DNA from: Streptomyces albiflavescens
GTDB taxonomy: Bacteria > Actinomycetota > Actinomycetes > Streptomycetales > Streptomycetaceae
NCBI RefSeq assembly: GCF_014645835.1
Contig: NZ_BMMM01000025.1
Location: forward strand, 28,516-92,515
DNA: 64,000 bases
Direction: 5' to 3'
Shown in pieces: positions 25,980 to 35,504 of this stretch. A program made the position numbers and the translations under genes. Each line of letters begins with the position of its first letter. The first letter of the stretch is position 1. The notes below the pieces were generated by a model. That model was not told the DNA's origin and searched no databases. It saw nothing but the letters and a program-made list of their open reading frames with translations.

Positions 25980-27509
25980 TCAGGCGGCCGGGACAGCATC
26001 CTTGGCGGGGGCGGGACTGGCGGCCACCTCACCGGTCTTCCGCGCCGGCTTGAGGAAGAGGGCGAGGAGGATGCCGACGGCGAGGGTGGGGGCGATCCAG
26101 AGGTAGCCGATGGCCGTGGCGTGGGCGAAGGCGTCCAGTGCGGTGTCGCGCAGGGCGGCGGGCAGCCGGCCGATGGTGTCGGGGCGGGCGGCGTCGAAGC
26201 CACCGTCCGTCGCCAGGTCGCGGGTGCGGTCGGCGAAGCCGGTGTTGAGGAGGGTGCCGAAGACGGCGACACCGAAGGCCGCGCCGATGGAGCGGGCGAA
26301 GGTGACCACGGCGCTGGCGGAACCGAGATCGGCGGTGGGCACGCTGTTCTGGACGGTGGTCAGTACGACCATGGGCACCATGCCGATACCGACACCGGTG
26401 ATCAGGAAGTAGACGCTCAGCACGAGGGTGTTGGTGGCCGCCCCGATCGTGCCCAGCAGGAGCAGCCCGGCAAGGTTGGCGAGCAGGCCTGCCAGGAGGA
26501 TCGCTCGCAGCCGGTCGACGTGTGCGGCCCAGCGTCCGGCCAGGGACTGACTGACGACCAGACCGGCGACCAGGGGAAGCATGTGGATGCCGGAGAGAGT
26601 GGCCGAGACCCCGTGGACGATCTGGAGGTAGGTCGGCAGGTAGACCAGCACGGCGAACATCGCGGCGTTGGCGAAGAACCCGATCAGCGAGGAGAAGACC
26701 ACGGTCCGGGAGGCGAACATGGCCGGTGGCAGGACCGGGGCGGCGGCGCGGCGCTCGACCGGCACCAGCAGCACGGCCGACGCGACGGTCGCGGCGATCA
26801 GGCCGACGATGGCGGGCGAGCCCCAGCCCCAGCGCTCGCCGAAGGACGTGATGAGGACCAGGCCGGTGGCGATGGCGGCCAGGATGGTGGCGCCGAGGTA
26901 GTCGATCCGGGCCTTGGCACCCCGGGTGGCCGCGGGCAGCGCCCGTGCGGCGATGGCCAGGGCGACGATGCCGACGGGCAGGTTGACCAGGAAGGCCCAC
27001 CGCCACGACAGCTGGTCGGTGAAGACGCCGCCCAGCAGAGGGCCGACGATGCTGGCGACGCCGTAGACCGAACCGAACATGCCCTGGTAGCGGCCGCGTT
27101 CGCTCGGGGCGACGATGTCACCGACGAGGGCGAAGGTCAGCACGATCATGCCGCCGCCGCCCACGCCCTGCAGCACACGGGCGCCGATCAGCTCGGGCAG
27201 GTTCTGCGCCAGACCGCAGGCCACCGAGGCGATCAGGAAGATCGAGGTCGAGGCGAGGTACAGCCGCTTGCGGCCGAACATGTCGCCGAGCTTGCCCCAC
27301 AGCGGTGTCGCCGCCGTCGACGCGAGCAGATACGCGGCACTGACCCACGCGATGTCGTCGAATCCGTTCAGGTCCTCCGCTATCCGGGGCAACGCGGTCG
27401 AGACGATCGTCTGGTCCAGGGCCGCGAGAAGGACCGCCAGGATCAGCGCGCTCATGGCGGGGGCCACACCACCTGCCTTGGGTGATGCGGACTTGTCTGC
27501 CTTCGACAT
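25980..27509 (-). CDS. MFS multidrug exporter, DHA2 family (14 TMS)
   Basis: 509 aa with about 14 hydrophobic segments. Motif C-like and the family opening LDQTIVSTALPRIAEDL, plus GKLGDMFGRKR (motif A), identify a proton-coupled drug:H+ antiporter like the EmrB/QacA group. GAGAGG lies upstream of the ATG at 27509. It is divergent from a TetR gene 147 bases away, the classic arrangement for drug-inducible efflux; the TetR protein is the expected repressor. Confidence 0.95.
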   Translation of the reverse strand: MSKADKSASPKAGGVAPAMSALILAVLLAALDQTIVSTALPRIAEDLNGFDDIAWVSAAYLLASTAATPLWGKLGDMFGRKRLYLASTSIFLIASVACGLAQNLPELIGARVLQGVGGGGMIVLTFALVGDIVAPSERGRYQGMFGSVYGVASIVGPLLGGVFTDQLSWRWAFLVNLPVGIVALAIAARALPAATRGAKARIDYLGATILAAIATGLVLITSFGERWGWGSPAIVGLIAATVASAVLLVPVERRAAAPVLPPAMFASRTVVFSSLIGFFANAAMFAVLVYLPTYLQIVHGVSATLSGIHMLPLVAGLVVSQSLAGRWAAHVDRLRAILLAGLLANLAGLLLLGTIGAATNTLVLSVYFLITGVGIGMVPMVVLTTVQNSVPTADLGSASAVVTFARSIGAAFGVAVFGTLLNTGFADRTRDLATDGGFDAARPDTIGRLPAALRDTALDAFAHATAIGYLWIAPTLAVGILLALFLKPARKTGEVAASPAPAKDAVPAA

Positions 27510-27609
27510 CGGAACTTGCCTCTCTGGAAGTGGTGCACATGGACGGTGTGCCGACCATCGCCAGACGATAAGACTCATCGGCTTGGCACTACCGGACCTA
27601 TCTGTCACA

Positions 27610-27623
27610 TCACTGTAGCACTT
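27610..27623. promoter_or_regulatory. putative TetR operator half-site in the MFS/tetR region
   Basis: TCACTGTAGCACTT differs at one base from 20179-20192 upstream of the aldehyde dehydrogenase, where a tetR remnant closely related to this one lies. Shared sequence at both sites supports binding by this TetR protein. Confidence 0.5.
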
Positions 27624-27656
27624 ATCGGGAAGGGTTCTACTTCCGAGAGGCGTTAG

Positions 27657-28238
27657 ATGTCTCAGGCTTCACATTCCGCCACTAGACTCGGTGCGGTGAG
27701 AGCCGACGCAGCGCGCAACCTGGAAGCCGTCCTGACCACCGGAGCACGCATGCTCGCCGCCGACCCCGGCGCGAGCATCGCGAGCATCGCCACCGCGGCA
27801 GGTGTGGACCGACGCACCGTCTACCGCCGCTTCGCCTCCCGCGAAGAACTCCTCGCGGCCATCTACGAAACCCGCCTCACGGCCATCGAGCACGCCATCG
27901 AGGACGCACGACTGCGCGAGGCGCCCGTCGCCGTCGCCCTGCACCGCTACGTCGAGAACATCATCGCCGTCAACCGCACCTGGCCCGTCGACCTCGCCCG
28001 CATGCTCGCCGACGACAGCGTCCGCGCGCGCCGGGACGCCTGTGTCGCCGAGGTCGACGACTTCCTGCGGCGGGCCACCGACGAAGGCCTGCTGCGCCCC
28101 GGTCTCCCGGCGGGATGGGCGAGCGCGCTACTGCCCCAGCTCATGCACCTCGTGTCCCGACAGTTGCCCGAACTGAGCCCCGCGCAGGCGGCGGACGTCG
28201 TCGTCGACACCCTGCTGAACGGCCTCAGAGCGTCCTGA
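27657..28238 (+). CDS. TetR-family repressor
   Basis: 193 aa. The N-terminal helix-turn-helix is ASIASIATAAGVDRRTVYRRF (about residues 38-58), followed by a helical ligand domain. Likely represses the divergent MFS exporter and itself. Start uncertain: the ATG at 27657 has GAGAGG upstream, but a GTG at 27696 is where similarity to the deleted copy at 20262 begins. The deleted copy suggests a past duplication, with this protein perhaps also acting at the aldehyde dehydrogenase. Confidence 0.92.
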   Translation: MSQASHSATRLGAVRADAARNLEAVLTTGARMLAADPGASIASIATAAGVDRRTVYRRFASREELLAAIYETRLTAIEHAIEDARLREAPVAVALHRYVENIIAVNRTWPVDLARMLADDSVRARRDACVAEVDDFLRRATDEGLLRPGLPAGWASALLPQLMHLVSRQLPELSPAQAADVVVDTLLNGLRAS

Positions 28239-28847
28239 AACACCGCCGCCCGGAAGATGTCCGTCCAGAACCTTGTCGTCCCCCGGCTCCGGAAGCGTTA
28301 CGTCACGTATCTCCGCGGCCCGGTGAGCGCAGCCAGAACGCGCGGGCCGAGTGGCTCATCGTGGTGTTCGTCCTGGCGGCTCGCGACGTCGGGCCGACGA
28401 AACATGTATTGCAGCAAAAGGTACACACCCGGCGGGAGATGTCCGGCGCGCGTCCGACACCTCTCAGCCGGAGATATGGCCGTGCAACAAGAACGTTTTT
28501 CAGCCATACCGAGTGACGAAATCCCCCGGCACCATCTAGTCTTCTGCGTGAGGTGTGGGTGGCGGGACGTCGGGCATGTCACGGGCGCAGCCGCTCGCTG
28601 TCGGGGGGACCGCACCGAGCATGTGACGGGCCGGCCACCGGCCGCGCTGTCACACGTGCAGCCGCCCGGCATGTGTTTCCGGGAGCGCACCACCCTCGAG
28701 GTCCAGGCGGCGAGCCGCAGGGACAGTCGCCACCACGGCGCAGAGGGACGACGACGTACCCTCGCCCTTGCGCCTGGCGTGATCCGTACGCACGGACGCG
28801 AGAGCGTTCGGGCCGGGCTGGTTCAGCGGGGAAGGGAGTGGGGGACG
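28239..28847. other. 609-base region before the large LuxR regulator
   Basis: An open frame in phase with the downstream gene covers it, but low similarity to any protein and mixed composition argue that it is noncoding. It contains several CATGTCAC/CATGTGAC-like words (28574, 28619) of unknown meaning. No other gene is supported. Confidence 0.4.
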
Positions 28848-31613
28848 ATGGAGTCGATCGTCGAGACCATGGTCGGCCGCGAAAGCGAGCAGGAGGTGCT
28901 GTCGGCGTTCGTGGCGGCCTCCGGGGGCCGGGCTCTCGTCCTGCGGGGTGACACAGGTGTGGGCAAGAGTGCCCTGCTGGACCACGTCGCCGAACGGGCG
29001 ACGGCCGAGCATCACAGGGTGATCAGGGCGGCCGGGGTCGAGGCCGAGTCGGAGCTGCCGTTCGCCGGTCTGCACCAGTTCCTGTATCCGCTGCTCTCCA
29101 ACATCGACCGGCTGGACGACGCCCACCGGGGGGTCTTCGACGTCGTCTTCGGCAGGGGCAAGGGCACACCTCCCTCGGTCATGACCCTCGGCATCGCCGT
29201 CCTGGACCTGCTCTCTCTCGCGGCGTCGCAGAAACCCCTCCTGCTGGTGCTCGACGACGGCCAGTGGCTCGACACCTCCAGCACCGAGGTGTGCGGTTTC
29301 GTGGGACGCCGGCTGACCGGCAGCTCGGCGAAGCTCGTCGTAAGCCTGCGCTCGGGTGTGCCCTCGGGCTTCGACACGGCCGCCCTGTCCGAACTGCCGG
29401 TGACCACGCTGTCGGGGAAAGCCTCCGAACAACTCCTGGACATACACCACCCCGGGCTGGAACCCCGGATCCGCCGCCTGGTCCTGGACGAGGCCCAGGG
29501 AAACCCGCTGGCCCTGCTGGAGCTGCCGCCCTACGTGCGCGGCGGCCGGGCGGAACGCAACCCCGGGAAACTGTTCGGATACACCGGTATCCCGCTGCCC
29601 CAGCGTCTGCAGCACGTGTTCGGCGCGCGCATCGAGTCCCTGGGCGAGGCCGTGCGCGCCGAGCTGCTGCGCGGCGCTCTGGACGGCGTCGGAGCGGGCA
29701 CTGCGGCCGACCGCACCCGGGGCACGCGCTATCGCATGAGGGACGCCGACGAGGCCGCGGCCTGCGGTCTGCTGGACATCGACCCGCTCAGCGGCGACTT
29801 CGTCTTCCGGCACCCCCTGGTGCGTTCGACGGTCGTCCAGATGGCCACCCCCAACGAGCGGCGCGCGGCGCACGCCGTGCTCGCACACGTGCACCGTGAC
29901 GATCTGGAACGGCGTGCCACGCACCTGGCGGCCTCGACGGTCGACCCCGACGAAGAGGTCGCGGCCGCGCTGGAGGCAGCCGCGGACTTCGCCACCCTGC
30001 GGGGCGGCTCGCTGGCCGCCGTGGCCTGGCTGACCCGGGCCGCAGAGCTGAGCGAGAGCCACGAGGAACGGTCCAGGCGGCTGGGCAGCGCGGCGTACAT
30101 CGCCGGGCACTCCGGCCAGATGGACCAGGCGCAGCAACTGGTCCGCTCGGGCACCGGGTCCGGCACCGACGATTCCCCGGCCTCGGTGATCATGTCGTGC
30201 TATGCCGCGTTCCTCGAGGACGGGGACGTACGGTCCTCGCAGCGCCAGGTCTTCGCGGCGATCGAAAGCATGCGCGACAACGGGGTGCGGGAGCCGGACG
30301 AGGTGCTCATACGACTGGTCGACCTGCTGCTGGCCATCAACCAGTACGCCAGTGACGAGACCGCGTGGGAGCGGGCTCATCAGCTTCTGGACGACCTGGG
30401 CGACCTGGTGCCCTCGCATTCACGCATCTACCAGGACTCCTGGGGTGACGTGGTGCGTCGCGGCGCCGGTGTGCACGAGCGGGTGGAACACGCCTTCGCC
30501 GGCCTCCGCGACCTTGAACCGTGGAATGTCACCTGGCTGTGCGTCGCCGCATACCACGTGGACACCCTCAGCCAGTACCGGCCGCATCTCCAGCGCGCCG
30601 TGGACCGCGAGGTGGAGACGGGGGCCGTGTCCACCGCCATGCTCATGCTGCACCTGATCATGCTCGACCAGATCGCGGTCGGCGAGTGGGACGAGGCCGA
30701 GCGGACCGGACAGCGTTGCCTGGAGCTGACGACAACGCACCGGCTCGGGCTGTTCGTTCATAACATCCAGGCGTATCTGGGTCTGCTGGCCGCTCTGCGG
30801 GGCCAAGTGGACCGGGCACGGGAACTCCAGGCCGTGGTCGACGCCTGGGCCCGCCCTCGCGGCATCAGCTTCCTCACCCAGATCGCCGACGCCATCGGCA
30901 CCGCGGCCGCCCTCGCCGAAGGCGACTACGAAGCCGCCTACCTCCACGCCATCGGCATCTCACCCCCCGGAACCTTCCAGCCCTACGCCCACCAAGCCCC
31001 CCGCACCCTCCTCGACCTCGTCGAAGCGGCCCTCCACACCGGCCGCACCGAGCAAGCCCGCCAACACGCCCTCGCGGCCCGAGACGCAAACCTCCCCGAC
31101 ATCTCCCCCCGCCTCGCCCTGATCACCTACGGCGCCCTCGCCATGACCGCCACCGACCCGGCCGAGGCCGACGCCATGTACGACCGCGCCGAAACCCACC
31201 CCGCCGGCGCGAACTTCCCCTTCGAACTCGCCCGCATCCAACTCGCCCACGGCATCCGCCTCCGGCACACCCAGGGGCGGAAGGCGGCACGGCTGTCGCT
31301 GACCCTGGCAGCGGAGACGTTCCAGCGTCTGGGCGCGCCCACCTGGACCGAACGGGCCCGGGCCGAGCTCCGTGCCGCCGGCGCCTCCCCCCTCACCGCC
31401 TCGGCGCACCTGGCGGGGCTGACCTGGCAGGAACGCCGGATCGCCGACCTCGCCGCCGGCGGCCTGACCAACAAGGAGATCGGCGAACGCATGCACCTGT
31501 CACCACGCACCGTCAGTTCACACCTATACCGCGTGTTCCCCAAGCTGGGCATCACCTCACGTGCCGCCCTACGCGACGCGCTCGGCAAGATTCCCGGCGA
31601 CCAGAACGTGTGA
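28848..31613 (+). CDS. large ATP-binding LuxR-family (LAL) regulator
   Basis: 921 aa. N-terminal ATPase domain with Walker A GDTGVGKS (34-41) and Walker B LLLVLDDGQWLD; a long TPR-like helical middle; and a C-terminal LuxR helix-turn-helix (LTWQERRIADLAAGGLTNKE, then LSPRTVSSHL, about 855-915). LAL proteins are ATP- and ligand-responsive activators, often of secondary metabolism or sugar use. The ATG (MESIVETMVGRE) is chosen because the ATPase domain begins immediately and GGGGGA precedes it. From ~30.9 to 31.3 kb codon use shifts to markedly C-rich synonyms. The target is unknown; a hydrolase converges on it. Confidence 0.93.
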   Translation: MESIVETMVGRESEQEVLSAFVAASGGRALVLRGDTGVGKSALLDHVAERATAEHHRVIRAAGVEAESELPFAGLHQFLYPLLSNIDRLDDAHRGVFDVVFGRGKGTPPSVMTLGIAVLDLLSLAASQKPLLLVLDDGQWLDTSSTEVCGFVGRRLTGSSAKLVVSLRSGVPSGFDTAALSELPVTTLSGKASEQLLDIHHPGLEPRIRRLVLDEAQGNPLALLELPPYVRGGRAERNPGKLFGYTGIPLPQRLQHVFGARIESLGEAVRAELLRGALDGVGAGTAADRTRGTRYRMRDADEAAACGLLDIDPLSGDFVFRHPLVRSTVVQMATPNERRAAHAVLAHVHRDDLERRATHLAASTVDPDEEVAAALEAAADFATLRGGSLAAVAWLTRAAELSESHEERSRRLGSAAYIAGHSGQMDQAQQLVRSGTGSGTDDSPASVIMSCYAAFLEDGDVRSSQRQVFAAIESMRDNGVREPDEVLIRLVDLLLAINQYASDETAWERAHQLLDDLGDLVPSHSRIYQDSWGDVVRRGAGVHERVEHAFAGLRDLEPWNVTWLCVAAYHVDTLSQYRPHLQRAVDREVETGAVSTAMLMLHLIMLDQIAVGEWDEAERTGQRCLELTTTHRLGLFVHNIQAYLGLLAALRGQVDRARELQAVVDAWARPRGISFLTQIADAIGTAAALAEGDYEAAYLHAIGISPPGTFQPYAHQAPRTLLDLVEAALHTGRTEQARQHALAARDANLPDISPRLALITYGALAMTATDPAEADAMYDRAETHPAGANFPFELARIQLAHGIRLRHTQGRKAARLSLTLAAETFQRLGAPTWTERARAELRAAGASPLTASAHLAGLTWQERRIADLAAGGLTNKEIGERMHLSPRTVSSHLYRVFPKLGITSRAALRDALGKIPGDQNV

Positions 31614-31666
31614 CCTGCCGGCCGGAGGCCCGGAACGACAGGTTGCGCCCGCCGGCCGCGGTACGT

Positions 31667-32473
31667 TCAGCTTTGGGTGGGGTGGGCGCGGAGGCCGCGT
31701 TCGCCCAGCCAGCCGAGCACGTAGTCGGCGACGAATCTCCATCCGCTGTCGATGACCAGGGAGTGGGCGCGGTCCGCGAACTGCTTCAGGTCGCTCACGG
31801 CCGTGGAGTCGCCGTACTGCTTGTACACCGCGCGCGTAACGGCGTCGGGCACCAACAGGTCCTCCTGTCCGGAGATCAGCAGGAGCGGGCCGCGGTCCGC
31901 GTTGCCGACATCCGCGACGGCACACGGGCTGCGCACCGCGCCCGCGCACCCGAGGTCGGCCAGCAGACGGCGGGGCGTCGGCACCACATAACGTTCGAAG
32001 AGCCGGTCGGACTCCTCCGCTCCGGCGGTGTTCGCGAAGGCGTGGTGGAACTGCTCCGGAGACAGGGACACCAGCTGTTCGGTGTCGTCACCCTGGCCAG
32101 GGGTCCACAACCGGGCCGGGGAGGCGGGCAGCGGGATGTCGTTGATCGGGGCGGGTGCGATGGCCACCGCGGCCCGGCCGATGTTGGCTCCGATGAGGTG
32201 CTGCGCGATGAGGCCGCCGACCGAGTGGCCGACGATCACCGGCGCAATGTCAAATGAACGTACGATTTCGGCATAGTGGTCCGTCAGCACGTCCAGGCCG
32301 ATGCCTGCGAGTGTCTCGGAGGACTTGCGCATCTCCCCCACGGCGGCCGGCTCCCCCGGCCACCCTGGCGTGAAGGCGAGGAACCCCCGGCTGGCGAAGC
32401 GCTCCGCCCACGACTCCCAGGAAAGCGCGTGCAGCCACGCGCCGTGGATGAAGACGACGGGAGTACGGTTCAC
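31667..32473 (-). CDS. alpha/beta hydrolase
   Basis: 268 aa, no signal peptide. FIHGAWLHALSW is the oxyanion region, Ser in GHSVGG the nucleophile, Asp probably in SGQEDLLVP, and His in ADRAHSLVID. This fits the non-haem-peroxidase/esterase-like family common in actinobacteria. It converges on the LAL gene with a 53-base gap. Upstream are three CCTGA-type direct repeats at 10-11-base spacing, which may bind an activator. Substrate unknown. Confidence 0.88.
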   Translation of the reverse strand: MNRTPVVFIHGAWLHALSWESWAERFASRGFLAFTPGWPGEPAAVGEMRKSSETLAGIGLDVLTDHYAEIVRSFDIAPVIVGHSVGGLIAQHLIGANIGRAAVAIAPAPINDIPLPASPARLWTPGQGDDTEQLVSLSPEQFHHAFANTAGAEESDRLFERYVVPTPRRLLADLGCAGAVRSPCAVADVGNADRGPLLLISGQEDLLVPDAVTRAVYKQYGDSTAVSDLKQFADRAHSLVIDSGWRFVADYVLGWLGERGLRAHPTQS

Positions 32474-32526
32474 GGCTGGCCCCTCCGAGCAGGACGATCA
32501 CCCGGCACTGGTACGCGAGCGACAGG

Positions 32527-32553
32527 TTCAGGATCGTTCAGGCACAGGTCAGG
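32527..32553 (-). promoter_or_regulatory. three direct repeats upstream of the hydrolase
   Basis: On the minus strand CCTGACC, CCTGAAC and CCTGAAC start 11 and 10 bases apart, 54-80 bases before the ATG. Heptamers on one helix face at this spacing are typical of SARP-type activator sites, but no SARP gene lies in this window. Confidence 0.4.
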
Positions 32554-32714
32554 GGCGACAGTCGAATGACTTAATGTTGACGGCCCGCGTCGCCCGCAGG
32601 GCCCGAGCGCCCGCGGGAAAGCTGCCTCGGACAGGGCGCCCCGAGGCGGACAGCTGTCCGCCCGGCGGGCATCCGTCACCGCGTTCGCCGTCGAAGTCGG
32701 TGAGGTCGGACGGT

Positions 32715-32915
32715 CAAGTTACTGTCGAACACGGCCAGGACGACGCGAGGGGGAACGGGTGCCTCGGACAGCAGGCGTGCCGTCTCCAGGACCGCTGCCA
32801 CGCCCGAGGCGTTGTCGTCCGCGCCCGGACTGCCGCTGACGCTGTCCAGATGGGCATCGACCACCACGGCCGGCCGGTGGCCGGACCCGGCCACCCGGAT
32901 CAAGTGGGGCCTCAA
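32715..32915 (-). pseudogene. M28-family aminopeptidase fragment
   Basis: AVVVDAHLDSV followed by GADDNASGVAAVLETARLL is the first zinc-binding block of M28 peptidases (His, then Asp). Everything before and the remaining metal ligands after PRVVLAVFDS are gone. Confidence 0.75.
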
Positions 32916-32984
32916 CTACATGAACAGCACCTACAAAAGCCCCTGTGCGCTTGGGCGTTCCGGCAGGCCAACCACTGGTACTGA
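32899..32984 (+). pseudogene. C-terminus of a lytic transglycosylase/aggregation-promoting-factor-like protein
   Basis: IKWGLNYMNSTYKSPC then, one frame over, AWAFRQANHWY and stop. This Y-x-SP-x-AW-x-QANHWY ending is typical of secreted actinobacterial transglycosylases. About 25 codons and one frameshift remain, abutting and slightly overlapping the M28 fragment. Confidence 0.65.
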
Positions 32985-33127
32985 GGCCCCGTCCATCCCG
33001 GCCACACGTACCTTGACGCCACGCACACGGCTCCCTCTTCCGACGTCAGACCCGCTCGCCTGGGCCACATGTACCTCGGAGCGGTTAGGGTCGACAGAAG
33101 ACAGGTGTCGTACGGGAAGGGCAACGT

Positions 33128-34093
33128 ATGAGCGGGATACCGGCGGGCACCGGGCCGGTGGAGGACGCGGCACTGACACTGGCCGCGCAGGCGGGCGACG
33201 TATCGGCTCTGGGCCTGCTGCTGGAGCGTCACCGGCCCGGGATGCGTGCGGTGGCGCTCAGCCTGCTGGGGCCGGGCCCGGACGTGGACGACGTCATGCA
33301 GGAAGCAGCGCTGGTGGCGCTGCGCCGGATCGTGGACGTCCGCGATCCGGAAGCCGTGGGGCCATGGCTGCGCATGGTCGTACGCAACAGCTGCCGGACG
33401 CTGTTGCGCACCTCCGGACGTGTCGAGCCCATGGAGTCGGTGCCGCTGCCGTCCTACGGCGCCACGCCCGAGCAGGTCCTGCAGAGCCATGCGCTGCGGG
33501 ACTGGATCTGGGAGGCCGTCGAGGCGTTGTCCCCGACCCTGCGCCTGCCGCTCGTCCTGCGCTACTTCTCCACCGGGATCACTTCGTACCAGCAGATAGC
33601 CGAAGCCTGCGCGGTTCCCGTCAGCACCGTGCGCAGCCGGTTGAGCCAGGCACGCGGTGCCCTCGCCCAGACTCTCACCGCCACCGCGGCCGCGGCACAC
33701 GAGGACGCGACACGCCGTACGGAAAGTAGCTGGCAGGAGGCGCGCGAGACACTCGCGGCCGCCGAGCGCGGCGAGTTCGGCAAGGTGGTCAAGGACCGCT
33801 ACTCCCCCGGGGTCTCGCTGCTGACCGGGGGCCGGCGGCTCGGCGGCGTCGACCTCCTGCTGGCAGGGATGGACGGTGACCTCTCGGCGGGCGTGCGCCA
33901 GCGCCCCCTGCATGTGGTGGCCGGCCGGTCCCTGGTCATCTGGGAGATGGAACTGATCAGCCCGCCTGACGACCCGGACCACTGCCCGCCCGGTGTCGCC
34001 TGGATCATGTCGCTGGACGGCGGCCGCTTCGACCGTGTCTCCCTGTACCACGCACCACGCCCCGAGGCCGCCCCCGCTCCTGCCGCGGCCTGA
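33128..34093 (+). CDS. ECF sigma factor with SnoaL-like C-terminal domain
   Basis: 321 aa. Region 2 (LLLERHRPGMRAVALSLLG, then DVDDVMQEAALVALRRI) and region 4 (LRLPLVLRYFSTGITSYQQI then VPVSTVRSRLSQARGAL) identify an ECF sigma factor. The extra ~110 C-terminal residues form a SnoaL/NTF2-like domain, as in SigJ-type ECFs, which use this domain in place of an anti-sigma protein. No anti-sigma gene follows. GGGAAGGG precedes the ATG. A hydrolase gene follows after 123 bases on the same strand. Confidence 0.9.
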   Translation: MSGIPAGTGPVEDAALTLAAQAGDVSALGLLLERHRPGMRAVALSLLGPGPDVDDVMQEAALVALRRIVDVRDPEAVGPWLRMVVRNSCRTLLRTSGRVEPMESVPLPSYGATPEQVLQSHALRDWIWEAVEALSPTLRLPLVLRYFSTGITSYQQIAEACAVPVSTVRSRLSQARGALAQTLTATAAAAHEDATRRTESSWQEARETLAAAERGEFGKVVKDRYSPGVSLLTGGRRLGGVDLLLAGMDGDLSAGVRQRPLHVVAGRSLVIWEMELISPPDDPDHCPPGVAWIMSLDGGRFDRVSLYHAPRPEAAPAPAAA

Positions 34094-34216
34094 GTCCGGG
34101 GCCTTGCCGCAGCGCCCCGGCAACATGACCCAGATCACATTCCGGCGATAGGACTTCTCGACTCCCGGAGCGTCTTGTCGGTGTCACAGACACCTGCGGA
34201 CCCTACGGAGATCCCG

Positions 34217-35158
34217 ATGAACGCACCCATCGCACACACCGACGGCCCGGCCTCCGGAAACGACCCTCTCTCCCCCGGAACCCACTCCTACCAGATGGGC
34301 GGAATCGTCCTTCGCTATCACGTCCACGGCAGCGGCCCGGTGTGCGTGGCGCACTCGGGCGGCCCCGGCATCTTCTGGGACTACCTGCGCATGCCCGCCC
34401 TCGAAGAGCACCTGACGATGGTCTACGTCGAGCCCGTCGGCACCGCCGAGGACAGCCGTCTCCCCTCGCACCCGCACGGTTACACCCGGGAGAGGTACAG
34501 CCGCTTCCTGGAGACACTGATCAACCGGCTCGGCGTGCCCAAGGTGCACCTGCTGGGGCATTCGCACGGCGCGTTCGTGGCCGCCCACCACGCCCTGCAC
34601 CGCCCCGAGCGGCTGGCCGGCGTCGTGCTCTACGAAGGCGCGCCCGTCACCGGTCCCGAACACGGCGCGGAGGCGGGCCGCATGGTGGAGGCGTTCGCCG
34701 CGCAGCACGCCGACCATCCCGGACTGCCCGAGGTGCTGGCCGCGTTCGGCGCGATGTCCAGCATCTCCAGCGACGAGCAGACCGTGGCGGTAGCCCGCGG
34801 TGTGCTCCCGTCGTACTTCGCCGACTACTGGGGCAACGAGGAGCGTCTGGCCCCGTTCCGCGACGCGATCCGGGCCACGTACATCTCAGGCCTGGACGAG
34901 GACCTCGTGCCCGATGTCATCGACGATCGCGCCGCCCTCAAGGAACTGGAGCCACCGGCTCTGGTCGTCGTGGGCCGACACGACGTGATCTGCGGGCCTC
35001 GCTGGGCGCTCGAACTGAACGAGCTGATCCCCGACTCACAGCTGCTGGTGCTGGAGAGCAGCGGGCACATGGGACACATCGAGGAGCCCGAGCTGTTCGC
35101 GGGCGCGGTCCGTGACTTCGTCCTGCGGACCACCGCCCCGCGGGACGGTGCGGCGTAG
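34217..35158 (+). CDS. alpha/beta hydrolase, proline-iminopeptidase-like
   Basis: 313 aa. HSGGPG is the oxyanion loop typical of prolyl-iminopeptidase relatives; the nucleophile Ser is in LLGHSHGAF, Asp in VGRHDVICG and His in SSGHMGHIE. Cytoplasmic. The ATG at 34217 has GGAGA five bases upstream; an in-frame GTG at 34175 is less likely. It follows the ECF sigma gene and may be cotranscribed; a clear terminator follows. Confidence 0.9.
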   Translation: MNAPIAHTDGPASGNDPLSPGTHSYQMGGIVLRYHVHGSGPVCVAHSGGPGIFWDYLRMPALEEHLTMVYVEPVGTAEDSRLPSHPHGYTRERYSRFLETLINRLGVPKVHLLGHSHGAFVAAHHALHRPERLAGVVLYEGAPVTGPEHGAEAGRMVEAFAAQHADHPGLPEVLAAFGAMSSISSDEQTVAVARGVLPSYFADYWGNEERLAPFRDAIRATYISGLDEDLVPDVIDDRAALKELEPPALVVVGRHDVICGPRWALELNELIPDSQLLVLESSGHMGHIEEPELFAGAVRDFVLRTTAPRDGAA

Positions 35159-35179
35159 GCCACCGAAAGCACCTCGCCC

Positions 35180-35207
35180 CGTGCGTCGGCCTTCGGGCCG
35201 ACGCACG
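35180..35207. terminator. terminator after the iminopeptidase-like gene
   Basis: Perfect 12-bp stem CGTGCGTCGGCC with a TTCG tetraloop, 22 bases past the stop. The following ~300 bases (35208-35504) carry no gene I can support, only a short TGACGTCA dyad near 35269. Confidence 0.9.
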
Positions 35208-35504
35208 TGGACCCGGTGCGAGGGCTGGTTCGCCGCAGTTTCGCCGTAGTAATGGCGTCCTGTCGCTCGATGACGTCATGCATCGAACCACCGCCCGGCG
35301 CATCGCCCCAGTGGACAGCGCGTACGCACTTCCGTGGGGTCCGCGGGGCGAGGGACAGGACCGTTTATGAGAATCGAGGCAGGGGGCCGCGCTGCGCCAT
35401 CCCGGAGAAACGGGACCAGGCCGCCGCCCACTGGAAGAAGATCGTGCGCCTCGCCTTTCCCGGCGGGCGCTGACAGGCGCATACCGACACGCGCCAAGGT
35501 GGCG

